From positions 68,259 through 132,258 of the forward strand of contig CBFGTC010000004.1 of assembly GCA_965651935.1 (NCBI GenBank): a DNA stretch of 64,000 nucleotides. Reading direction: 5' to 3'. Positions 26,968 through 36,023 of the stretch are shown in pieces. The position numbers and the translations under genes are program-made. Each line of letters begins with the position of its first letter. The stretch's first letter is position 1. The DNA comes from JAFEDN01 sp965651935 (GTDB taxonomy: Bacteria > Pseudomonadota > Gammaproteobacteria > Coxiellales > Coxiellaceae). The notes under the pieces were generated by a model that saw nothing but the letters and a program-made list of their open reading frames with translations, ran no database searches and had not been told where the DNA came from.

Positions 26968-27597
26968 CTATCGATAGACTGACTCAGTATACCCGAAAAG
27001 CTTAAGGAACGCAGTGATAAAAACGGGATACACTTGTTCGCAGCGGATTTCAGCCAGGTAATGGTGCATTTGGGTCATTTCCAAGCCCTGAAAACCACAG
27101 GGATTAATATAAGAAAAGGGTGTAAGGTCCATATTCACATTCAAAGCAATACCATGGAGACTGCAACCTCGCTTAACTCGCAGGCCAATCGAAGCAATTT
27201 TGCATTGCTCTACGTATACTCCCGGCGCCCCGGCCCGTAGTTGAGCGGTGATTTTAAACTCAGCGAGAGTCTGCACTAAGCATTGTTCTAATAGGCTCAC
27301 CAATCCACGCACCGAAATATTGCGGCGATTCAAATCCAGTAGGGGATAGGCTACTAATTGACCAGGGCCGTGGTAAGTGACTTGTCCGCCACGATCAGAT
27401 TGTACTACTGGAATGTCACCAGGATTGAGAATATGTTCTTTTTTTCCAGCTAAGCCTTGAGTAAAAACCGGCTCATGTTCCAATAACCACAATTCATCCC
27501 AGGTTTCCGCTGTGCGGCTTTGAGTGAACTTACGCATGTTTTGCCACACGCTTAAGTAGGATTGTCGCCCCAGCCAGCGTATAATGATTTGCTTCAT
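26968..27597 (-). CDS. lipB: Octanoyl-[ACP]:protein N-octanoyltransferase
   Basis: Transfers octanoate from ACP to lipoyl domains, the step before LipA. 209 residues from ATG 27597 (a second in-frame ATG at 27603 gives 211). Motifs: DRGGQVTYHGPGQLVAYPLL, and KIASIGLRVKRGCSLHGIALNV with the catalytic lysine and nearby His. AGAPGVYV precedes it. Neither ATG has a Shine-Dalgarno; TGTTATAAT (27612-27604) sits directly upstream, so transcription could begin at the ATG itself. The start is only 24 bases from the divergent rlmI start. Confidence 0.96.
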   Translation of the reverse strand: MKQIIIRWLGRQSYLSVWQNMRKFTQSRTAETWDELWLLEHEPVFTQGLAGKKEHILNPGDIPVVQSDRGGQVTYHGPGQLVAYPLLDLNRRNISVRGLVSLLEQCLVQTLAEFKITAQLRAGAPGVYVEQCKIASIGLRVKRGCSLHGIALNVNMDLTPFSYINPCGFQGLEMTQMHHYLAEIRCEQVYPVFITAFLKLFGYTESVYR

Positions 27598-27603
27598 AAC
27601 CAT

Positions 27604-27612
27604 ATTATAACA
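27604..27612 (-). promoter_or_regulatory. Extended -10 promoter of lipB
   Basis: On the minus strand TGTTATAAT (TGn plus a perfect -10) ends 6 bases before ATG 27597. The expected start of transcription coincides with that ATG, giving a leaderless message. No -35 hexamer is evident; the region upstream is already rlmI coding sequence. Confidence 0.5.
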
Positions 27613-27621
27613 CGAGATAGT

Positions 27622-28821
27622 ATGAAGCCATTGGTTTTAAAGAAAAATGAAGACAAGCGTTTATTGCAGGAGCATCTTTGGACCTATAGCAACGAGGTGG
27701 ACACTCAGCGCACGCCATTACAACAATACTCAGCGGGAGAAATGGTTTATTTACAAAATCACCGCGGAAATTGCTTGGGAATTGCATATATCAATCCTCA
27801 TTCATTAATTTGTGCTCGTCTCTTGTCGAGAGATTCTCAAGCTCGAATTGATCAGCATTTTTTCGCCGAACGGATTCGAGAAGCGTTGAGAGTGAGGGAG
27901 CTGTTTTATCCAGAGCCATTTTATCGTTTGATTTACGGGGAATCTGATTATTTACCCGGCTTAATTGTTGACCGCTACGACCGATTGTTGGTGGTGCAGA
28001 TCACTACCGCGGGAATGGAAGCTTGGCGCGATACTTTAATTAATGCTTTGATTGAAGTGATTGCGCCTGACTCTATTTTGTTGCGCAATGATAGCAACAT
28101 GCGGGAACTGGAAGGTTTGTCTAAATACGTTGCCGAAGTTTGGGGACAAGTGCCGCATAAATGTTTGATTCAAGAAAATGGGGTGTCATTTTTTATTGAT
28201 CCTTGGGAAGGTCAAAAAACCGGCTGGTTTTATGATCATCGTGAAAATCGGCTGCAATTACAGCGTTTTGTTAAAAATAAACGTGTTTTAGATGTGTTTT
28301 GCTATGTGGGAGCATGGTCGATGCAAGCTGCCGTTTTCGGCGCTAAAGAAGTGTGGAGTGTGGATAGCTCACAGCCTGCACTGCGCCAATGTCGAGAAAA
28401 TGCAGAGTTAAATCAAGTTCAAGATAAAATAAACACATTCCAGCGTGATGCATTTGATCAACTTAAAGAATGGAGCGCCGAGAAGATCAAATTTGACGTC
28501 ATCATTTTAGATCCTCCGGCATTTATAAAAAAACGTAAAGACTTTACGGCGGGTTTTCTGGCCTACCAACGCTTAAACTCGTTGGCATTGCGCTTGCTTA
28601 ATCCACACGGGATTTTAATTAGTGCTTCGTGTTCTCATCACTTACCGGAATTGGAATTGCAGCGGGCGATTTTAATGGCCGGTCATCACGAAAAAGTACC
28701 TCTGCAAATTTTAGCAAAAGGACATCAAGGCTTAGACCATCCGATCCATCCAGCCATACCCGAAACGAATTATTTAAAAGCGGTGTTTGTTTATGTTTCG
28801 GGAATTAATCATAAAAACTGA
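27622..28821 (+). CDS. rlmI: 23S rRNA (cytosine(1962)-C5)-methyltransferase
   Basis: Methylates C1962 of 23S rRNA. 399 residues from ATG 27622 (E. coli 396); an upstream in-frame ATG at 27562 lies inside lipB and is rejected. The N-terminal PUA domain starts LVLKKNEDKRLLQEHLWTY; the Rossmann SAM motif is VLDVFCYVGAWSMQAAVFGA, motif IV DPPAFIKKRKDF, and a cysteine-containing ISASCSHH follows. No strong ribosome site. The promoter must overlap the start of divergent lipB. Confidence 0.94.
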   Translation: MKPLVLKKNEDKRLLQEHLWTYSNEVDTQRTPLQQYSAGEMVYLQNHRGNCLGIAYINPHSLICARLLSRDSQARIDQHFFAERIREALRVRELFYPEPFYRLIYGESDYLPGLIVDRYDRLLVVQITTAGMEAWRDTLINALIEVIAPDSILLRNDSNMRELEGLSKYVAEVWGQVPHKCLIQENGVSFFIDPWEGQKTGWFYDHRENRLQLQRFVKNKRVLDVFCYVGAWSMQAAVFGAKEVWSVDSSQPALRQCRENAELNQVQDKINTFQRDAFDQLKEWSAEKIKFDVIILDPPAFIKKRKDFTAGFLAYQRLNSLALRLLNPHGILISASCSHHLPELELQRAILMAGHHEKVPLQILAKGHQGLDHPIHPAIPETNYLKAVFVYVSGINHKN

Positions 28822-28893
28822 TCATAGAAAAATAGTGACTATTTGACTTTATTTCCCAATCTTCCCTATTATGTTGCCTAGGGAGATAAGGTT

Positions 28894-29457
28894 ATGTTTA
28901 AAAATACTGCTGAAACGTTTGGTAGCTTAGCTAAATTCTTACATTGGTTAGTTGCTGTGCTGGTCATTGCGATGCTGGTTTTTGGCTTTTTCTTAGAAAG
29001 CTTTTCTAGCTCCGCAAAACCAGCCATGATTGCTTTGCATAAATCGATTGGTTTAAGCATATTAATTTTGATTGTGCTGCGCTTGATTTGGCGCTTTATG
29101 AACAAACAGCCGGAGTACCCTTTGACAATCCCGCTATGGGAGCAGATTTGCGCGCATTTTGTGCATTATTTATTTTATATTATTTTAATTTTAATGCCCA
29201 TGACAGGTTGGCTGATGTCTTCATGGGGCGGACATCCAGTTGAATTCTGGAGTTTGTGGAATTGGCAATTGCCCTTGTCAATCAACCGCACTTTAGCCGC
29301 TTATTTTTTTACACTCCATAAAATCATTGCCTATATTATTATCGCTCTATTGGCGGTTCACGTGCTTGCTGCTTTGAAGCACCATTTCATAGGAAAAAAT
29401 AATTTATTAAGAAGGATGTTACCGGGCTATAAACCGACTCCTTTATTTCGGGAGTAA
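28894..29457 (+). CDS. Cytochrome b561 family protein
   Basis: Di-haem membrane cytochrome of the CybB type. 187 residues with four membrane helices. Conserved His in AKFLHWLVAV, ALHKSIGLSI, TLHKIIAYI and LLAVHVLAALKHHF are the probable haem ligands. Family members oxidise quinol or dispose of superoxide at the inner membrane. Good ribosome site (GGGAGATAAGG). pepN follows after 6 bases. Confidence 0.92.
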   Translation: MFKNTAETFGSLAKFLHWLVAVLVIAMLVFGFFLESFSSSAKPAMIALHKSIGLSILILIVLRLIWRFMNKQPEYPLTIPLWEQICAHFVHYLFYIILILMPMTGWLMSSWGGHPVEFWSLWNWQLPLSINRTLAAYFFTLHKIIAYIIIALLAVHVLAALKHHFIGKNNLLRRMLPGYKPTPLFRE

Positions 29458-29463
29458 TTAATT

Positions 29464-32106
29464 ATGCACAAAATCCATTACCTTAAAGATTATCGGCCTG
29501 CGGATTTTTTAATCCCCGAAGTTTTCTTGCATTTTGATTTGCAGGAAGAAAACACCGTAGTGAAAAGTGTTTTAAAAGTTAAACGCAATCCTGCGGCTTC
29601 CAACCCGCACGCACCATTAGTGTTGAATGGCGAAGAAATGGAATTGCACAGTGTGAGTATTAATGGCCATCATCTCAATGCTCAACAATATCAAGTCGAC
29701 GAACACAGTTTGACTATCCCCCAGGTTTTAGACGAATTTGTCCTGGAACTGGAAGTGATCATTCAACCGCAAAAAAATACTCAACTGTCCGGCTTATATA
29801 AATCCAGAACTAATTTCTGCACTCAATGTGAGTCGCATGGTTTTCGGCGGATTACTTATTTTTTAGATCGCCCCGACGTCATGTCCAAATTTACGACCAC
29901 CATTAGCGCCGATAAAAAAAATTATCCTATTTTATTATCTAACGGGAATCTTATCGAAAGTAAAGATTTAAGCAGTGGCCGCCATTGGGCTCATTGGCAA
30001 GATCCCTCATTGAAACCGTGTTATTTATTTGCTTTAGTTGCCGGTGATTTTGATATTTTAGAGGATCACTTTCAAACCCAATCTGGTAAACAAGTTGATA
30101 TTAAACTTTATTTGGAACGTGGGTTTCGTGATCAAGGCGCCTTCGCTTTAACCGCCCTGAAACATGCCATGAAATGGGATGAGGAAGCCTTTGGGCGTGA
30201 GTACGATTTAGATATTTATATGATCGTAGCCGTTAGCGATTTCAACATGGGGGCTATGGAAAATAAAGGTCTTAATATTTTCAATACCAAATACATTCTG
30301 GCGAAACCGGAAACGGCTAGCGATCAAGACTATGCCGGAATTGAATCGGTCATTGGTCATGAATATTTTCATAATTGGTCAGGGAATAGAGTCACTTGCC
30401 GCGATTGGTTTCAAATCACTCTCAAAGAAGGATTGACGGTATTGCGGGAACAATTATTTTCCGAAGCCATGACTTCTCCTGCTGTGGCCCGCATAAACCA
30501 GGTCAATGTATTACGAAATCGCCAATTTTTAGAAGACGAAGGGCCCAATGCCCATCCCGTCCGTCCCGAATCTTATATTGAAATCAATAATTTTTATACG
30601 CCCACCGTATACAATAAAGGCGCTGAAGTCATTCGCATGGTCCGGGTTTTGTTGGGACCGGAATTATTTCGTCAAGGCATGGATTTATATTTTTCTCGTC
30701 ACGATGGGCAGGCCGTAACCACAGAAGATTTTATTCAAGCCATGGCAGACGTTTCCGGAAAAGACTTTACTCAATTTTTTCGTTGGTATCAGCAAAGTGG
30801 CACTCCACGCTTAGAAGTACAAGGTCAATACAATCCACAGCATCAAACTTTTACTTTAACAGTAGAACAAAATTGCCCTCCTACGCCGGGCCAAGCTACC
30901 AAAGAACCCTTTTATTTGCCATTGTCCATGGGGTTAGTGGATAAACAGGGGCGAGATTTGCCTCTCCAAATACAAGGAGAAAATCAACCACAGGAAGGTT
31001 CGCGAGTGCTAGCTATATCGCAAAAACAACAGCAATTTGTGTTTGTTAATATTGTGGAAAAGCCGGCGCCATCTCTATTACGGCATTTTTCTGCGCCGGT
31101 GAAACTGAATTACCCCTATACGCTGGAGGAGCTGGCTTTATTGATGACACACGATAGCGATATTGTCGCCCGATGGGAAGCTTCTCAACGTTTTGCAGTT
31201 CAATTGCTATTAGAACTGGTTAAAAATCTTCAAAACAAATCCAAACCCAATCTCCCCTCAATATGGTTAGCGAGCTATTCACAAATATTGGCTGATAAAA
31301 GCTGCGATAATCATTTATTAGCACAATTGCTCACTTTGCCAAGCGAAGCATATTTAGCCCAGTTTTTACAACCCATTGATGTTGAAAATATTCATCTCAG
31401 CCGCGATTTTGGCCGCAAACAACTCGCCGTAAATTTAGAGCAACAATTTATAGCGCTGTACCATCATTTTTTAGATAGCAAGCCATACGAATACAATACC
31501 GAGTCCATGGGCAAGCGCAGCATAAAAAACACAGCCTTAAATTATCTCATGCTGACGGCAAAGGATATTTATGCTGATTTGGCTTATGAACAATTTAAAG
31601 CTTCGGATAATATGACGGATGTGATGGGCGCTCTGACAGCCTTGAATAATTATACTGGCGAACAAAGAAACAAAGTTCTGCTGGAATTTTATAAAAAATG
31701 GCGTGACCAGCCTTTAGTAGTTAATAAGTGGTTTGCTCTGCAAGCTTCTTCTCAATTGCCGGACACCTTGACTCAGGTGAAGCAACTATTGAAACACCCG
31801 GCTTTTTCGATCAACAATCCAAATAATGTTTATAATCTGATTGGTGTTTTCACTGGAAATAACATTCATTTCCACGCGAAGGACGGGAGTGGCTATGAAT
31901 TTGTTGCCGATCAAGTGATTGCAATAGATCCTAACAATCCTCAAGTCGCGGCAAAAATGGTTGAGCCATTGACTCGATGGCAGAACTTTGATGTCAAGCG
32001 GCAGGACTTAATGCAAAACCAATTAAAACGCATCAAACAAAATACGAAAATTTCGAATGATGTTTATGAATTGGTAGTCAAAAGCCTAACGGAGGAGGCA
32101 GTATGA
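29464..32106 (+). CDS. pepN: Aminopeptidase N (M1 family)
   Basis: Zinc aminopeptidase of broad specificity for cytosolic peptide turnover. 880 residues (E. coli 870). GAMEN motif in NMGAMENKGLN near residue 260; zinc site HEYFHNWSGNRVT near residue 295, with the third ligand Glu in LKEGLTVLRE. The N-terminal beta domain, catalytic domain and C-terminal helical half are all present. The stop overlaps the following GST start by 4 bases. Confidence 0.98.
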   Translation: MHKIHYLKDYRPADFLIPEVFLHFDLQEENTVVKSVLKVKRNPAASNPHAPLVLNGEEMELHSVSINGHHLNAQQYQVDEHSLTIPQVLDEFVLELEVIIQPQKNTQLSGLYKSRTNFCTQCESHGFRRITYFLDRPDVMSKFTTTISADKKNYPILLSNGNLIESKDLSSGRHWAHWQDPSLKPCYLFALVAGDFDILEDHFQTQSGKQVDIKLYLERGFRDQGAFALTALKHAMKWDEEAFGREYDLDIYMIVAVSDFNMGAMENKGLNIFNTKYILAKPETASDQDYAGIESVIGHEYFHNWSGNRVTCRDWFQITLKEGLTVLREQLFSEAMTSPAVARINQVNVLRNRQFLEDEGPNAHPVRPESYIEINNFYTPTVYNKGAEVIRMVRVLLGPELFRQGMDLYFSRHDGQAVTTEDFIQAMADVSGKDFTQFFRWYQQSGTPRLEVQGQYNPQHQTFTLTVEQNCPPTPGQATKEPFYLPLSMGLVDKQGRDLPLQIQGENQPQEGSRVLAISQKQQQFVFVNIVEKPAPSLLRHFSAPVKLNYPYTLEELALLMTHDSDIVARWEASQRFAVQLLLELVKNLQNKSKPNLPSIWLASYSQILADKSCDNHLLAQLLTLPSEAYLAQFLQPIDVENIHLSRDFGRKQLAVNLEQQFIALYHHFLDSKPYEYNTESMGKRSIKNTALNYLMLTAKDIYADLAYEQFKASDNMTDVMGALTALNNYTGEQRNKVLLEFYKKWRDQPLVVNKWFALQASSQLPDTLTQVKQLLKHPAFSINNPNNVYNLIGVFTGNNIHFHAKDGSGYEFVADQVIAIDPNNPQVAAKMVEPLTRWQNFDVKRQDLMQNQLKRIKQNTKISNDVYELVVKSLTEEAV

Positions 32107-32711
32107 AATTATATTATTCTCGAGGCGCTTGTTCATTGGCGGTAAGAATTATTGTTAATGAGCTGGGTTTAAAATGTGAATATGAATCAGTGGATATCAA
32201 AACTAAAAAAACCGAAACAGGAGAAGATTTTAATCATATTAATCCTAAAAGCTATGTTCCCGCGCTTTTAGTCGAAAATGAATTGCTTACGGAAAACATT
32301 AATATTCAAGTCTATCTTGCTGAAAAATATCCTCAGGCAGGCTTGCTTCCTGTGCCGGGAGATTTTAATCGTTATCGAGTTTTAGAATGGTTGTGTTATA
32401 TCAGCACCGAACTACACAAAAGTTTTGGCGCTTTATTCAATGAAACTTTCGACGCTCAATTAAAAAAAGAATTTTTTATTCCCATGATCCAAAAAAAGTT
32501 TAAATGGGTAAATGGACAAATAGCCGACAACAAATTTATTATGGGTGATCGATTTACTCTTCCCGATGCTTATTTAATGGTGATGTTGCTGTGGGCGCGA
32601 AAAATGCTTCCGGGTGGATTATCGGACTATTCGCATTTGCTTAGATATTTTAAAGAGATGCAGGAATATCCATCTGTGGCCAAATCCTTGCAAGAAGAAT
32701 CTTTAAAATAA
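32103..32711 (+). CDS. Glutathione S-transferase (beta/GstA type)
   Basis: 202 residues, as in E. coli GstA (201). The thioredoxin-like half begins KLYYSRGACSLAVRI, with the Cys at position 10 typical of bacterial beta-class GSTs. NPKSYVPALLVENE has the cis-Pro, and ENINIQVYLAEKYP the Glu/Asn glutathione contacts. The C-terminal helical half contains DRFTLPDAYLMVML. Translationally coupled to pepN (ATGA overlap). Likely role: detoxification with glutathione. Confidence 0.93.
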   Translation: MKLYYSRGACSLAVRIIVNELGLKCEYESVDIKTKKTETGEDFNHINPKSYVPALLVENELLTENINIQVYLAEKYPQAGLLPVPGDFNRYRVLEWLCYISTELHKSFGALFNETFDAQLKKEFFIPMIQKKFKWVNGQIADNKFIMGDRFTLPDAYLMVMLLWARKMLPGGLSDYSHLLRYFKEMQEYPSVAKSLQEESLK

Positions 32712-32732
32712 ATTTCTCATCGAGTAGAGTCA

Positions 32733-32751
32733 ATTCCCGCTGAGCGGGAAT
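32733..32751. terminator. Hairpin between convergent gst and 32758 genes
   Basis: ATTCCCGC (32733-32740) and GCGGGAAT (32744-32751) form a perfect 8-bp stem with a 3-base loop. There is no T-run on either side, but its position between two converging genes suits a shared transcription stop. Confidence 0.45.
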
Positions 32752-32757
32752 GGCTAA

Positions 32758-33252
32758 TCAGCGAGAGTTATCATCAGTGCAAATTACCTGGCAGTCTTCA
32801 ATATGAGTGCCGGTACAAGACACGGTTTTATGAGGTAGGATTTTTTGATTCTTTAATTTGCAAGTATAAGGCCCGCCGTTGGCTATACCCAACATGTTAT
32901 CAGGAGAAACTAAATTAATGACTTCTCCTTGTGGGGTGGACATATTGCGGCTTTTATACCGGCAAGACATAGTTCCGGTAGCGCCATCTATCAAAACGCT
33001 TTTGTAACCATCTTGATTTCCGATCAAAGCAGTCGCTATCCCTAGAAATTTAGGGGAGTCGTATGCTTTGGATGATTGCGGGCTATAACCAAAATTTCCC
33101 AAATATTCATAATAAAAAATACCGTGTTTGGGTTCGGGCGGTCTAATCATGACTTTGAAAGGATTGGGGCACACAAAGGCGAGGGTAGTGGCTTGAGCGG
33201 ATAAGATATGAACTACTGAACAGGCAATTCCCAATAAAATTATTTTTTTCAT
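32758..33252 (-). CDS. Secreted cysteine-containing protein of unknown function
   Basis: 164 residues. A clear signal peptide (basic MKKI, hydrophobic core, AQA cleavage near residue 21) points to the periplasm or beyond. The mature part has about six Cys (FVCPNP, MSCRYKS, YTCKLK, VSCTGTHIEDCQVICTD), suggesting disulfides. No recognised family. Ribosome site AGGG before ATG 33252. Small secreted Cys-containing proteins of this plan are common in Legionella and Coxiella, but nothing here fixes a role. Confidence 0.7.
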   Translation of the reverse strand: MKKIILLGIACSVVHILSAQATTLAFVCPNPFKVMIRPPEPKHGIFYYEYLGNFGYSPQSSKAYDSPKFLGIATALIGNQDGYKSVLIDGATGTMSCRYKSRNMSTPQGEVINLVSPDNMLGIANGGPYTCKLKNQKILPHKTVSCTGTHIEDCQVICTDDNSR

Positions 33253-33552
33253 GTTAAACCCTGAGCTTATTTAAATGACTACAATTGATTTCGACTTTAA
33301 CATTTTGTTCAAAATTTGTCAAAAAAAATGGATATTTCAATCTGAAATTGCTAGCGACCTATATCATGAGGATATGATTTTCGGATCACCCTTCACCCGC
33401 GGCGCCTAATGGGGCGGTGAGCAATAAAAAACTCATTATTAACAGTGTAATTAAAGCCTCAATATCTCATTGATATCACTAAATAAGAATCTCTGGTATT
33501 TTTAAAATGGCGAGAATATAATAAAAGCAAATTTTTTTAACAAGGAATATTT
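33253..33552. other. Intergenic region with the sdh promoter
   Basis: A 300-base gap between divergent genes (33252 minus, 33553 plus). A perfect -10 hexamer TATAAT lies at 33517-33522, which would start the sdh transcript near 33529, followed by AAGGAA before the GTG of sdhC. No strong -35 hexamer is seen 17 bases upstream, as in regulated TCA promoters. I see no RNA gene or open reading frame here. Confidence 0.5.
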
Positions 33553-33930
33553 GTGAAAGCAAACCGACCGGTTTATCTAAATTTAGGGCGAATTCGCTTC
33601 CCCCTGCCGGCTATTATTTCTATATTGCATAGAACTTCGGGAGTAATCATATTCTTAAGTCTTCCAATATTATTGTATTTATTAGCTCATTCGCTTGAAT
33701 CTCAAACCAGCTTTGACTATTTATTAAATAACTTGGCTAACCCATTTCTCAAAATAGTACTTTGGATTGCGGTATCGGCCATTTTTTTTCACTTTTTTGC
33801 CGGAATCCGTCATTTAATTATGGATATGGGGATCGGTGAAAGTTTACGTGGAGGCCGGATATCGGCCGCCATAGTGGCTATCGCCAGCGCCTTGGTCATC
33901 ATTTTTACGGGAGCGTGGTTATGGCAGTAA
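33553..33930 (+). CDS. sdhC: Succinate dehydrogenase cytochrome b556 subunit
   Basis: Membrane anchor and haem/quinone subunit of complex II. 125 residues with three helices, starting at GTG 33553 behind AAGGAA. HRTSGVIIFLSLPI is the family signature in the first helix; HFFAGIRHLIMDMG in the second has the haem-ligand His. First gene of the sdhCDAB-sucABCD cluster; overlaps sdhD by 10 bases. Confidence 0.95.
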   Translation: MKANRPVYLNLGRIRFPLPAIISILHRTSGVIIFLSLPILLYLLAHSLESQTSFDYLLNNLANPFLKIVLWIAVSAIFFHFFAGIRHLIMDMGIGESLRGGRISAAIVAIASALVIIFTGAWLWQ

Positions 33931-34253
33931 AAACCTCTCATAAAGGCCTGCGAGATTGGTTAATTCAACGTATCACTGCAGTGCTAATAGGTCTTTACTT
34001 CTTGTTTTTAATTTCCTATTTATTGATCAATCAATCCGTTTCCTTTGACCAATGGCGGCACTTATTTGATAATCCGTTGCTGAAAATAAGCACTTTCGTG
34101 GTGCTTTTGGCCATTTTATGGCATACCTGGATTGGTTTATGGACAGTATCCACTGATTATGTTAAAAACCGTGGGTTGCGTTTAGCATTACAATCATTAG
34201 TATTACTTTTACTCCTCACCTACGTGGTGTGGGGGGTGGAAATTCTGGTCTAA
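33921..34253 (+). CDS. sdhD: Succinate dehydrogenase membrane anchor subunit
   Basis: Second membrane anchor of complex II. 110 residues from ATG 33921, which has GGGAG about 9 bases upstream; a GTG at 33915 is less likely. Three helices; signature DWLIQRITAVLIGLYFLF at the start of helix 1, and LAILWHTWIGLWTVSTDYV with the conserved His in helix 2. Overlaps sdhC by 10 bases; sdhA follows after 3. Confidence 0.94.
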   Translation: MAVKTSHKGLRDWLIQRITAVLIGLYFLFLISYLLINQSVSFDQWRHLFDNPLLKISTFVVLLAILWHTWIGLWTVSTDYVKNRGLRLALQSLVLLLLLTYVVWGVEILV

Positions 34254-34256
34254 ATT

Positions 34257-36023
34257 ATGCAAATCAAACAAAAACAATTCGATGCAGTCATTGTCGGAGC
34301 GGGCGGGGCTGGTCTGCGAGCCGCTTTGCAATTGGCTCAATCCAATTATAAAGTAGCAGTGATATCCAAAGTTTACCCTACACGCTCTCATACTGTATCT
34401 GCTCAGGGTGGCATTGCGGCTTCTTTGGGCAATGTGGTTGAAGATCATTGGGAATGGCACATGTACGATACCATTAATGGATCGGACTATTTGGGCGACC
34501 AAGATGCGATTGAATACATGTGTCAAAACGCACCGGCGTCGGTTTATGAATTAGAACATATGGGTTTGCCTTTTTCCCGTTTAGACAATGGTAAAATTTA
34601 CCAACGGGCTTTCGGTGGACATACTCAAAATTATGGTGGCGAACCCACTCGCCGGACTTGTGCAGCGGCGGACCGCACTGGCCATGCCATGGTCCACACC
34701 ATGTATCAAAAAAATATTGAAGCCAAAACCCATTTTTATAGCGAATGGTACGCGGTAGACCTGGTTCGTGATACATTCGGCGGCATAGCTGGGGTAGTCG
34801 CCATTTGCGTAGAGACAGGCGAAACGGTTTTCTTTAAAGCTCGCGCTACCGTTTTAGCCACCGGTGGTTCCGGACGCATCTACTCTCAAACTACCAATGC
34901 TTTTATTAATACCGGAGACGGTTTGGGGATGGTATTAAGAGCGGGCTTGCCCTTACAGGACATGGAATTTTGGCAGTTCCACCCCACCGCTATAGCGGGG
35001 GTAGGCGCCTTAATTAGTGAAGGCGTGCGCGGAGAGGGTGGCTATTTATTGAATAGTAAAGGCGAGCGGTTTATGGAGCGGTACTCGCCACATTTAAAAG
35101 ATTTGGATTGCCGGGATGTTGTCGCTCGTTCCATCATCATGGAAATACTGGCCGGTAATGGCTGCGGTCCTGAAAAAGACCATGTTTTACTTAAAGTAGA
35201 CCATTTAGGCTCGGACATTATCACTCAGCGTTTACCTGGTATCCGTGAATTAGCGATGACCTTTGTCAACGTGGATCCCATTAAAGAGCCCATTCCAGTG
35301 ATCCCCGCGTGCCATTATTTAATGGGAGGAATTCCCACCAACATCCACGCCCAAGTACTCACACAAGATGCTTCAGGCCAAGATCAAGTAGTCTCTGGCT
35401 TATATGCAGCAGGCGAGTGCGCCTGTGTTTCAGTTCATGGTGCTAACCGGTTAGGGACCAATTCATTATTGGATTTAGTGGTTTTCGGGCGCGCCGCTGG
35501 GATACATTTGGAAAAGGCCTTGAAAGATGGATTAGAACAGCCTGAACCTGATAGTGCTGATCTGGATAGGATAACGACCCGCTTAGCACGTTGGGAAAAT
35601 CCCAATAATACGGAAGACCCTTACCAGATTCGCCGTGAAATGCGCGATATCATGCAGAATAATTTCGGGGTGTTTCGAGATAATCAGCATATGCAGCCCG
35701 GCTTACAAAAATTACGCGAGTTAGCAGCAAGGTTGCAATTGGCTAAACTGAAAGATCACAGCAAAATTTTTAATTTATCACGCTTCGAAATGCTAGAATT
35801 AGAAAATCTCATGACTGTGGCGCTGGCCACTGCGGTTTGTAGCGCAGAACGTCAAGAAAGCCGAGGCGCACATTGCCGCTATGATTTTCCACAGCGCGAC
35901 GATGTGAATTGGTTAAAACATTCCTTATACTTTTTAGATGGCCGTTTAGGTTTTAGGCCAGTGAATCAGAGTCCTAAATATGTACCGCCGTTTCGAATTA
36001 AAGATCGGGAAGAAAAATTATGA
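34257..36023 (+). CDS. sdhA: Succinate dehydrogenase flavoprotein subunit
   Basis: Catalytic subunit of complex II, oxidising succinate to fumarate. 588 residues, full length. FAD-binding VIVGAGGAGLRAALQLAQ; the covalent flavin His in TRSHTVSAQGG; active-site HPTAIAGVGALISEGVRGEGG and the substrate Arg region in CHYLMGGIPTN. The start has no strong Shine-Dalgarno but is coupled to sdhD. The stop overlaps sdhB by 4 bases. Confidence 0.98.
   Translation: MQIKQKQFDAVIVGAGGAGLRAALQLAQSNYKVAVISKVYPTRSHTVSAQGGIAASLGNVVEDHWEWHMYDTINGSDYLGDQDAIEYMCQNAPASVYELEHMGLPFSRLDNGKIYQRAFGGHTQNYGGEPTRRTCAAADRTGHAMVHTMYQKNIEAKTHFYSEWYAVDLVRDTFGGIAGVVAICVETGETVFFKARATVLATGGSGRIYSQTTNAFINTGDGLGMVLRAGLPLQDMEFWQFHPTAIAGVGALISEGVRGEGGYLLNSKGERFMERYSPHLKDLDCRDVVARSIIMEILAGNGCGPEKDHVLLKVDHLGSDIITQRLPGIRELAMTFVNVDPIKEPIPVIPACHYLMGGIPTNIHAQVLTQDASGQDQVVSGLYAAGECACVSVHGANRLGTNSLLDLVVFGRAAGIHLEKALKDGLEQPEPDSADLDRITTRLARWENPNNTEDPYQIRREMRDIMQNNFGVFRDNQHMQPGLQKLRELAARLQLAKLKDHSKIFNLSRFEMLELENLMTVALATAVCSAERQESRGAHCRYDFPQRDDVNWLKHSLYFLDGRLGFRPVNQSPKYVPPFRIKDREEKL

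Noticed and set aside
33385..33425. GC-rich segment upstream of sdhC that might be a terminator or riboswitch.
   Set aside because: Pairing is interrupted after a few bases and no known riboswitch motif can be traced.
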